A stretch of DNA of 25,620 nt, taken from positions 37,896 to 63,515 of the forward strand of contig NW_014577416.1 in NCBI RefSeq assembly GCF_000485595.1. The letters are read 5' to 3'. This DNA is from Priapulus caudatus (taxonomy: Eukaryota; Priapulida; Priapulimorpha; Priapulimorphida; Priapulidae). Each line of letters starts with the position of its first letter. Position 1 is the stretch's first letter. Both the position numbers and the translations under genes were made by a program. Of this stretch, positions 17,506-25,620 are shown piece by piece. The notes under the pieces are model-generated. The model saw only the letters and a list, made by a program, of their open reading frames with translations. It was not told the DNA's origin and made no database searches.

Positions 17506-19353
17506 GGACCCGTGTACACAGTGCGCACGTGGACAGGTACAGAGATAAGAATAAAATATTAATACTTATCAAAATTCTCCTGCACTGAATGAGTCAGCAC
17601 CGCGCGTTTATAAGATTAGGAACAATAATAAGCATTTATTATAATATAAGCATTAATTATGAGCATTTAAATCAATCTGATGCGCGGATACAAGCCGTCT
17701 ATGATGCTACAGGGAAATTTCGCACGACGAGGGACCTTTTGATTCTAAAAAGAGTAGTGGGTATGTACTTTCTAATATTAAAATGACAATTTAATAATAA
17801 AAAATACTTTCCATTAAGTAGGACACTTTTGGATACGTATCACCATTTATTGGCCGATTTAAATTTTAATCGGGTTACGTCAGCCAGGAGTCCCTATTAT
17901 CAGAGCATATAAATCACCTCGATCAGGTGATTTATATGCTCTGCTATTATTTCCTAATTTTATCTTTATCATCTCCGCATATACATCCGTTTATAATAAT
18001 CCTATTCGTGCCAATATTTCTCGAATTTCTTTCATAAATGTTATTCGTCTGTAGGCTTTTATATCGTGCTACAATATCATGATAATTGCACTGAAATGTT
18101 AGCATATTATATCAGCTATTTATACAAGTATACGTCATATTGCTCTGCATGTTTTGCTAAATGTTTTTGCAAAATAATTCTATCCCGTTAGACCTTATAT
18201 ATTTGATCGACATAGACTTTACTAATTATTTCCTTGGTCGTTCCAGATTATGTTACTATAATCCACTTATGCTAATATTTTATCCTAAATATGACATTTT
18301 AATCAATATGTGATACAATATGTTTTGTTCCTTCCGTATTCATGCATATCATATGTTGTCTTTGATTAAATATTAACCTAGCTGTACTGTCTGTACTAGC
18401 ATGTATGTTTCAATTATTTCGCAATGTTATCCTTATAATTTCCGCAATTATATCAGCTTACTGACAGCAATTATTATTGCAGTAACAATTTATCCTGTCT
18501 GGGCTTCAGCGTTTATAGCTCATTTGCTTTCATATCCCGCATTCCCCATTTCATATCCGTAGCTCTGCCGTTAGTTGTCGTTATAGTTACGCGCATACAA
18601 AAACAGTGTATGACGCTGTATAAAAATATGTGCTCTCTAAATTAAAAGTATAATTTCAACAAAATTCTATATCATTTATTTCTCAAAGGCTAGACATACA
18701 GCTACATGTGTCACTCACGTGGAAGGACAGACCCCCTGCATGGGCACAGCCACAGGGGCTTATTTTTCATGTCAGCATGTGCGTGCATGCCTCCTTGCGC
18801 GCGTGCATGTATGTATGCTCACACGCGTAGAAAAAGATTAATAAAACTGTAATTCAGAGTGATATTAGACAAAATTAAAATTTAAATGAAATAAAATAAA
18901 ATTAGACAAAACTAAAAAGGGAAGAGATCTATGGCCGTTAGATGTCGCGATATGTCGTTAATGTTTACTCGCAGATGCAGGCGTGAAAGTTATGTTGTGA
19001 TAAAGCAAAGACCGTAAACAATGTACAGATCTTTGATAAAAGTTAAACTAATTTTTTACCAATGATAATGAAACTATACTGTTATCTTTGTTAAGAGCCC
19101 TATTATATCTGGTTTAACACAGTGACGTTTGAGCTAATTCTTTATTGAGCTCTTCGCCAGTGGCAGTGTATGTTTGTGTATGTCCAGTGTGTGTATATTC
19201 CAACCAAACTCGGTATTACACTTACAGTAAAAACCAAGACATTCAAACCAACTGGCAACTTTTGAACATAATAGTTTTAATACATATTCCAAATTCTTAA
19301 CTTTGTTGTATTTCACTTTCAGGAGTCGGTAAAGTGGCTGTAACGTGGACAGA
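17506..19353. other. AT-rich intergenic stretch
   Basis: Apart from the palindrome at 17901-17943 and a possible 3' splice site at 19321-19322, I see no supported gene. A small GTACACGTGGACCCGTGTAC palindrome lies at the end of the duplicated block. The promoter of the sulfotransferase gene may be here, but no clear core element was recognised. Confidence 0.5.
17901..17943. mobile_element. 43-bp perfect palindrome with 7-bp direct flanks
   Basis: Two exact 19-base arms (CAGAGCATATAAATCACCT and its complement) around CGATC, bracketed by CTATTAT at 17894-17900 and 17944-17950. It looks like a minimal terminal-repeat-only insertion. A fold-back sequencing artefact would not be expected to give the matching flanks. 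Confidence 0.65.
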
Positions 19354-22300
19354 ATGGGGCAGTTGGCGAAGATCCTTTGTGTTTTCGTAGTCATGGGGTT
19401 TGTGTGGATGTCGTACTATTTATTGCCAATGTTGTTGGGGAACATACCATTACCAAATAGAACTGCTGCTGTCTTTGTAAAAGGACAAGGTATGAAAATG
19501 CGTAGTGCATGATAATATTTGCTCGTTACTCCCGAAAGCAATGACGTTGTGCACATTGTTGTTGCTACTCTTTCACAGTTTCAGTACCAATCGATGTTCT
19601 ACTTTTGGAGTAAACGTGCAGGATTTATTCTATTGTTGTGTGCGCTAATCTAGGTTTAATTGTTGTTGTATGTTGTCATTGTATGTACACCAATTATTTT
19701 AAATATCTATATCTAATGTTGTTTGAATTTGACAGGGAAAAGTCTCAAACGTTTACCTGCATTGAACCAAGTTAATGTAAGTGTAGGGGATATGTATATA
19801 ACTATATATGTGTTATAGATAGAAGCACTGGTAGCTGCATATAAGAAATCATTTAACTGCAATCCAATCAAGTGCAGTGTTACTGCATTCATTATACTGA
19901 GGTAATTAGTCCCTGTCACTGCTACAGGGAGATAGATTAATGTATGATAGGTATTAGTATGTAAACCTAGAACTAGGATCCTGCTTGAAATTTATCACTT
20001 CACTTCAATACCAATGCAAATGAAATAATGAGTACAATATGTTTTGTGTAATAACTGGATAATTTCAAATAGAATATTAGTGTTCTGTGTACAGATTCTC
20101 ACTGTTAGGTAATTTACTAATTGTAATTTCATTTCCCTCGTAATTGTGGATTGATATTTTGTTGTAGAATGTGACTAGACTACATCAAGTTATTCCTGTG
20201 GCTGCATTAAACCAGAGCATTCGACTACAGATTGATATAAAGTTACAGGTAGCCATTATTTTCGATTAGAATAAATTTGTTTAGGGTCTGGTTCTAAGTA
20301 TTGTTTTTACCAGATCAGCTTATCAAGTCGTTTTATGTACAGCAACACTTGATAGTGAACCTATTTTCTTATAGGTTACACATACTTCAGAATCGAGGAA
20401 AATACATGAAACTCCGCCTATAGGTGGCAGCACCAACATAGAAGATGAACAGAAACGAAGAAAGGCAAGAATTAATCAGGTAACTTTTACTTAATGTGTG
20501 TTATTTACACAGCTACTCGTTTTCTTGTCATGTGAACGCATTATATGTATGAATGCATTTATGTATATATGTATTGATTTTACTGTAAAATTGTACTTTA
20601 ATTATAATTTTGCCAGGTGAAAATCCTTTTTGGATCTTCTTAAACACGAGTATGCACAACATGTGTGCATTCCTCCCTCGCTCTCTCTCCCTTTCTCTCT
20701 CCCCTCCTCTCTCTCTCTTTCTCTCTCTCTTTCTCTTTTCTCTCTCCCTTCCTCCCTCTCTCTCCCTCTCTCTCTCTCTCTTTCTCTCTCTTTCTCTTAC
20801 TCTCGTCTCGGCTCTCTCCTCTCGCTCTCTCCTCTCTCTCTATATATTTATACTATATTACTATACTATATATCATATATATATATCAGAAGTTAAAGAT
20901 AATAGGGACGAGAGGGGAGTGCTGAACTTGAATAAACAAGGGAAATTCGTCATTCCCTAGCCTTAGAATACCTACGATTTACTACGCGTAACTAAACCAA
21001 CTTGGGCTCAAATCGTACACAGTACATTCGCCTAGCATCGTGCGAAATCATTTCCTTGTATACACCCGCAATCCGGAGATACAGACTAAAACGTATGACA
21101 CGATTCTCCATTCTGTTGGCAGCAGATCGACTCCATAACCCGTCTAACTTGAAACAATAGGCAGCTACTAACGACTCTTGCGCACTCTTGTGCCCTCGGC
21201 GATGCGCTGTGGCTCGCTGGGAGACTGGACATCGACGCAACACTCGGCAAACTAATCTTTGACCTATTTACAGCTGGTATGCCCCCACGCACGCACGCCC
21301 ACCGCAATCAGCAGCAGCTCCAGCTCCAATCTCCCAGCGAGCCACACCGCATCGCCGAGGGCGCAAGAGTGCGCAAAAGTTGTTAGTAGCTGCCTATTGT
21401 TTCAAGTTAGGCGGGTTATGGAGTCGATCTGCTGCCAACAGAATGGAGAATCGTGTCGTACGTTTTAGTCTGTATCTCCGGATTGCAGGTGTATACGAAG
21501 AAACGATTTCGCACGATGCTAGGCAAATGTACTGTGTACGATTTGAGCTCAAGTTGGTTTAGTTACGCGTAGTTATTCTAAGGCTAGTAAATGACGAATT
21601 TCCCTTGTTTATTGAAGTCACACTCCTTCCCTATTATCTACTTCTGATATATATATATATATATATCACACTAACATCTTGTCTCGCAGGTCTGCAGGAA
21701 GTACAACATGACAGGGAGGGCACTCTCACCACTCAACCACCTCATCGTTGACGACCCTCACCACCTCCTCTACTGCTACGTGCCGAAGGTCGCATGCACT
21801 AACTGGAAGCGGGTCATGCTGCAGCTCGCGGGCGACCGCGACGCGAGCCTCCGCCCCGCGGCGTGGGTGCACGCCAGGGGGCGCCTCCCGACGCTCGCTC
21901 GCTACGCCGCGCGCGCGAGGGGCACTCGTGCTGCCACCTACACCAGCTTCCTGTTCGCGCGGCATCCGTTCGAGCGTCTTCTGTCGGCGTTCCGCAACAA
22001 GTTTGAGTCGGCGCACGACGATTACTTCCGCGAGCGATACGGTCGCGAGATCGTGCGGCGCTACCGCGAGAACGCGACACGAGAGGCGCTGCGCAGAGGT
22101 CACGACGTGACCTTCGCCGAGTTTGCTCGCTTCGTCGGTGATCCGCGGACGCGCGCGCGGGGCCTCAACGAGCACTGGGCGTCCATGTTCTCGCTCTGCC
22201 GGCCGTGTGAGCTGCACTACAGTGTCGTCGGAAAGTACGAGACGCTCGCAGCCGACGCGAGGTTTGTCCTCCAGCGAGCGCATGTCGCCGACGCCGTCCG

Positions 22301-22469
22301 CTTCCCGCTCGTCAACGCGTCGTCGTCGTCGTCGTCGTTGAGGAAGACTAGCACGCGGGATCTGCTGGGGGGCTACATGGTGGGATTGTCGGACGTCGAC
22401 GTGGCACGGCTGAGGGGCGTGTATGCCTTCGATTTCGAAATGTTCGGCTACGAATGGCCGATAAAGTGA
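19354..22469 (+). CDS. Carbohydrate sulfotransferase (CHST8-14 / HNK-1ST family), complete, 5 exons
   Basis: A type II Golgi enzyme that transfers sulfate from PAPS to a glycan (chondroitin, dermatan, GalNAc or HNK-1 type; acceptor not predictable). Exons 19354-19489, 19736-19776, 20168-20248, 20375-20479 and 21690-22469 join in phase to 380 aa plus stop, a normal family length (about 350-440). The start MGQLAKILCVFVVMGF gives a short cytoplasmic tail and a signal anchor at about 7-28. A stem of about 100 residues follows. The 5'-phosphosulfate loop is CYVPKVACTNWKRVML (150-165) and the 3'-phosphate site is RHPFERLLSAFRNK (212-225). The C-terminus has the family DFEMFGYEW ending. N-glycosylation sequons include NRT35, NVT60, NQS74, NMT127, NAT and NAS. 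The catalytic part is one long GC-rich exon; the stem exons are AT-rich. A (TCG)n tract encodes a Ser run near the end. A TTTCACTTTCAG tract at 19321-19322 suggests a spliced 5' UTR exon upstream. Confidence 0.9.
20669..20850. repeat. (TC)n low-complexity tract in sulfotransferase intron 4
   Basis: Imperfect CTCTCT/CCCT pyrimidine run ending in a TATA-rich stretch (20842-20887). Leucine/serine-rich open frames here are artefacts of the repeat. Confidence 0.95.
20884..21649. mobile_element. Fold-back element in sulfotransferase intron 4
   Basis: Long inverted arms at 20884-21224 and 21330-21649 (roughly nine bases in ten shared) around a 105-base GC-rich centre, inserted in a TA-rich run. The outer ends read TCAGAAGTTAAAGATAATAG on the left and the complement of TCAGAAGTAGATAATAGGGA on the right, flanked by TA. 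Both arms keep the same roughly 60-codon open frame in mirrored orientation (…AAYCFKL.GLWSRSAANR…). The same terminal sequence forms the palindrome at 22961-23017, so the two belong to one family. TA flanks would suit a Tc1/mariner-like element, but no transposase is present. Confidence 0.8.
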
Positions 22470-22960
22470 AGGGAATCTCTTTTGCACGGAAATGTCAAGC
22501 GCATTATCGTAATAATCCATTTCATGAGAGAGTGGTTAAACTTATGATATATGTGTGTGTGTGATCTAGAGCAGATGATGCCAAATATGGTGCCTAGATG
22601 ATTCTGTTTTCTTCTTGAGCCCTGCTACTGCGACAGATTTTTTCAGCTAGCAGACAAAGATTTAAATCTTGAGTAATCATCTTGAAGCTTTTGCTTCCAA
22701 ATTACATGTTCTGTCAACAGGTGTCTCTGTATCTCTCTCGGTTTTCTACGTCAAACTTGCAGTTGTCCGTTAACAGATCCGAGGCATGAGAGAAGGAGGG
22801 GAGGAGGTGATAGAGAAACATTAGCAGCCTTAAAATGGTGGGGAAGTTGGAGGGTTAGGGAGATGCTCAGCTATTGTAGCTATGGTCAGGCTGAAACACC
22901 CGCTTGCTATCCTCTTGGCCTCTGGCTGCCTTCCTCTCCCGTATTCTACTCTACCATTAG

Positions 22961-23017
22961 CATAATATCAGAAGTAGATAATAGGGAAATTCCCTATTAT
23001 CTACTTCTGATAATATG
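22961..23017. mobile_element. 57-bp palindrome made of the fold-back element's ends
   Basis: Arms of 28 bases with one mismatch around a single A. The core TCAGAAGTAGATAATAGGGA equals the terminus of the element at 20884-21649, and it is bounded by TA. It is two termini head to head with nothing between, and lies in the probable 3' UTR of the sulfotransferase gene. Confidence 0.8.
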
Positions 23018-23435
23018 TTCATGTTGATCTCATTTATTAGTTGTCTATACCTCTCGCTTCTTATTCAAACAGTTCTTCATTGCTATATAGACAATCATCA
23101 CTTATATGTTTTTTTAGATGCCAATGTCAGTATTTTTTATATGTGCCAAAATGATTGCAAACGTGCATTTTATATATTTTATACATTTACTCCGTATAAT
23201 TTTATGTGCTAAATAATTCATTTTGTTTTAGGTCAGGGATGTTCTTTTACATCACTGTGCACCGATTCACTTTATCGAACAGTCCCAAGTTGCCAGTTGC
23301 CAAATATTCTCATTATTCTGGTCATTAATATGTAAATATTTATAATAAGTTTAATAGTTTATTGATTTTGTGTCAGTCCGGTCCATCGAGTTGTTTTTGT
23401 CGAGTTGGTTTGTGAATGTTGGCGTTCGTGAACGA

Positions 23436-23441
23436 ATTAAA
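23436..23441 (+). promoter_or_regulatory. Candidate poly(A) signal of the sulfotransferase gene
   Basis: ATTAAA followed within about 10 bases by TTACA and a GTGTGTG stretch, the usual order of signal, cleavage site and GU-rich element. It would give a 3' UTR of nearly 1 kb that includes the palindrome at 22961-23017. Two AATAAA hexamers at 23660 and 23668 are alternatives. Confidence 0.3.
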
Positions 23442-23851
23442 TATTACAGTGTGTGATTTGCTTACTGAAGTCAAATGCTAGCTATCGTCAGCGTTTACTT
23501 GACCAAGACTGATAGTAATAGTGGAATGATAAAAAAGTGGTAGTGTTTTTATACACTAATGTGTGCCTTGTTTTTATACGAGCGTCACAGTGTGATGAAT
23601 ATTCTTCTGACGCTTGTAAATTATAAAGCCACATGACTATATGATGCGCACTGTCTGATAATAAAATAATAAACTCATGTCACTTAAATTATGCCATCTC
23701 AGATATTAAACCGATTTCTGTTGCTTTATACCGATGTTTCAGAAGTGTGACGAGAAGTGCCAAACCACTTTCTTTTTCAACTAAATGTATACAAGTTTGG
23801 TTGGGAGAGCGAATAGCGTTAGTTACGAGCATGTATTATTTTGTGTTGTGC

Positions 23852-23874
23852 TATATATATATATATATATATAT
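23852..23874. repeat. (TA)n microsatellite
   Basis: Short pure TA run. Similar runs occur at 10679-10700, 14824-14843 and 21647-21666. Confidence 0.95.
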
Positions 23875-24187
23875 GTAAGGAAGTGACAAAAAATAAAGGA
23901 AAGAGTAGCGAGAAAATGTGTCTAAGAATGTCAAGCCGATTGCAAACGCAAAAGCGGCTCAACTCTTTACTCGCAGCCTCTTAAAATTACGCATTGCATC
24001 CACTTGCGCTCTACACGAGAGCCTTCAACAGTAAAGATACGACAAGTCCATTCTCGCAAAACTCGACCGAGCTAATGCCTACTTTTATGCCACTACTAAG
24101 GGTTGATGGCCGTCTCCGCTTCTTATACATACAGTCGCAGCGTCTTTACTGACATATCAACGGCTTCCTTGACGTCTAGCAAATAGA

Positions 24188-24231
24188 GAAGGTTGGATGT
24201 TCGTCGATAGAAGGTTGGATGTTCGTCGATA
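24188..24231. repeat. 22-bp tandem repeat, two exact copies
   Basis: GAAGGTTGGATGTTCGTCGA plus TA occurs at 24188-24209 and again, with no spacer, at 24210-24231. Confidence 0.95.
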
Positions 24232-24899
24232 GACCGCTAACCTCCGCACACGAACGAGCGGCGGTGACGATAACTAGCGTCTGCTATAACCGACTATCAA
24301 AATGACGTAGAAATAACGAGTGAGTAGTCATTGAGACGCGTATGAGTTGGCTCGGTAACCATCGTCGATTGCACCGCTATCGTAGATACGTATGCCGCCG
24401 GTTCGCGTTATTCGTTTTAGAAAGGGATTTGGAAAAAAACACGAAAATCTCCGTTCACGTGACTTGAGACGCTAGCTGGGAATTCGCAGCATTGACACGG
24501 ACGGCCACGACGTCCCGTTGTCGAAAGCCACCACCGTAAGATCGCTTTCCCGACCATTGTGATTTTAGTTCGGTTTATCCGCTTTGACATCGACAGTTGC
24601 GTCCGACGCGATCGCCGTATGCTAGTGATTGTATTGAAGGCATTTTTTATCGCGAATCCTCGGGGAAGACCGTCCACTTATCCGCTTGTAAATTCCGTCG
24701 AGCTGGCAGCTGTGACCCACGCACAAGGATTCCCGCAGGATGCCGAGGCTTAATTATGGTTTTTGAAGAGAACATCATCTAATTAGAGTCACTGAATACG
24801 ATTCTCCGCGGAAGAGTGACCGCTTCATTAGCGGACATATTTTCATTAGTCCTGTGCTAGCGTTGTCTGTCCACTAGCGCTCCTCCGCCGCAGGCTACC

Positions 24900-25236
24900 G
24901 TCTTTCTCTCTCTCTCTCTCTTTCCCTCTCCCTCCCTCCCTCCCTCCCTCTCTCCCTCCCCCTCCCTCTCCTCTCCCTCCTTCCCTTTTTCCTCCTTCCT
25001 CATCTTTCCTACCCTCCCCTCCCTCCCTCCCGTCCCTCCCTCTCCTCCCTCCCTCGCCTCCCTCCCTCCCTCCCTCCCTCCCGCCCTCCGCTCCTCCCTC
25101 CTCCTCACCTCCGTCCCTCTCCTTTCCTCCCCTTCTCTCTCATCTCTCTCCCTCTCTCTCTCCCCCTCTCTCCCTCTCCTCCCTCCTCCCTCGCCTCCTT
25201 CCCTCCTTCCCTCCCTCCCTTCCCTCCCCTCTCTCT

Positions 25237-25273
<37 letters not shown>

Positions 25274-25606
25274 CTCCGTGGTCCCCTCCCCCCTCCCTCT
25301 CTCTCCCCCCTCTCTCTCTCACCCTGCTCTCCCCCTCTCTCTCTCTCACTCATCTCCCTCTCTCTCTTCCCCCTCTCTCGTCTCGCCTCTCTCTCTCCCT
25401 CCCCTACCCTCACCTCCCTCTCTCTCTCCCTCTCTCCTCCCCCTTTCTCTCTCCACACTCTCTCCCTCTCTCTCTCTCCTCCCCTCTCTACTCTCTCTCC
25501 CCCTTCTCTCTCTCTCTCCCTCCCCTCCCTCCCTTCCCTCTCTCTCTCCCTCTCTCTCTCCCCCTCTCTCTGGCTCCTCACTCTCTCCGCTCTCTCTCTC
25601 CCCCGC
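24900..25606. repeat. Long (TC)n/(CCCT)n low-complexity block
   Basis: Around 700 bases of almost pure pyrimidine with CCCT and CTCT units. The Arg/Glu/Gly-rich open frames on the minus strand (for example 25105-25581) come from GAGAGG/GGGA repeats and are not genes. Confidence 0.95.
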
Positions 25607-25620
25607 TATTTCCTCTCATG

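Larger units (their letters stand above)
22470..24899. other. 3' UTR and intergenic sequence
   Basis: After the sulfotransferase stop there is AT-rich DNA with the palindrome, the candidate poly(A) signals, a TA microsatellite and the 22-bp tandem repeat. About 23930-24890 is richer in CpG than its surroundings and might be a promoter or exon of a gene to the right, but no coding exon could be supported. Confidence 0.5.

Noticed and set aside
21726-22520. 264-codon open frame on the minus strand
   Set aside because: It is the antisense shadow of the GC-rich sulfotransferase exon 5, whose sense frame has both PAPS-binding motifs and joins in phase to upstream exons.
24857-25581. Arg/Glu/Gly-rich open frames on the minus strand
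   Set aside because: They are translation of a pure pyrimidine-tract complement (GAGAGG repeats), with no start context or splice sites.

Overview
This is animal (metazoan) nuclear DNA. It has genes with many short exons and GT-AG introns, AT-rich introns full of small DNA-transposon relics, long (TC)n/(CCT)n simple repeats, degenerate TTAGGG-like repeats and one 100-N assembly gap. The species cannot be named; a highly heterozygous invertebrate is my inference. Exon reading frames and phases were worked out by hand from the sequence.

Two genes are firmly supported. (1) Minus strand: the ortholog of USP39 (SAD1/Snu66-associated tri-snRNP factor), a catalytically dead ubiquitin-protease-like splicing protein. 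Fourteen exons join in phase over residues 36-503, and a separate exon supplies residues 1-35. In transcript order: exon 1 (intact at 14057-14162, damaged copy at 9909-10014), 9121-9187, 8491-8585, 8064-8200, 7709-7805, 7374-7429, 6611-6714, 6207-6328, 5738-5831, 5449-5549, 4893-4987, then three exons present twice (damaged at 3210-4109, intact at 123-906), then 2109-2195. The last short exon was not found. (2) Plus strand: a complete five-exon, 380-residue Golgi carbohydrate sulfotransferase of the CHST8-14 / HNK-1ST family (19354-22469).

The layout is odd at both ends of USP39. Bases 1-1279 are repeated at about 2560-4557, and about 9844-13460 is repeated at 13991-17505 on the other side of the N gap. 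In both cases the copy contiguous with the gene body is full of small indels and the outer copy keeps intact exons. The simplest reading is unmerged assembly overlap or two haplotypes laid end to end; a real tandem duplication is the alternative.

The remainder is mobile-element debris: two hAT-like non-autonomous elements in USP39 introns, a palindromic element around telomere-like repeats, an element with inverted arms around a THAP-like finger, a ~770 bp fold-back element in the sulfotransferase intron, and four ultra-short (43-69 bp) near-perfect palindromes, two of them with clear flanking direct repeats. The right end (24900-25606) is ~700 bp of pyrimidine low-complexity sequence. No RNA gene, CRISPR array or prokaryotic feature was seen.
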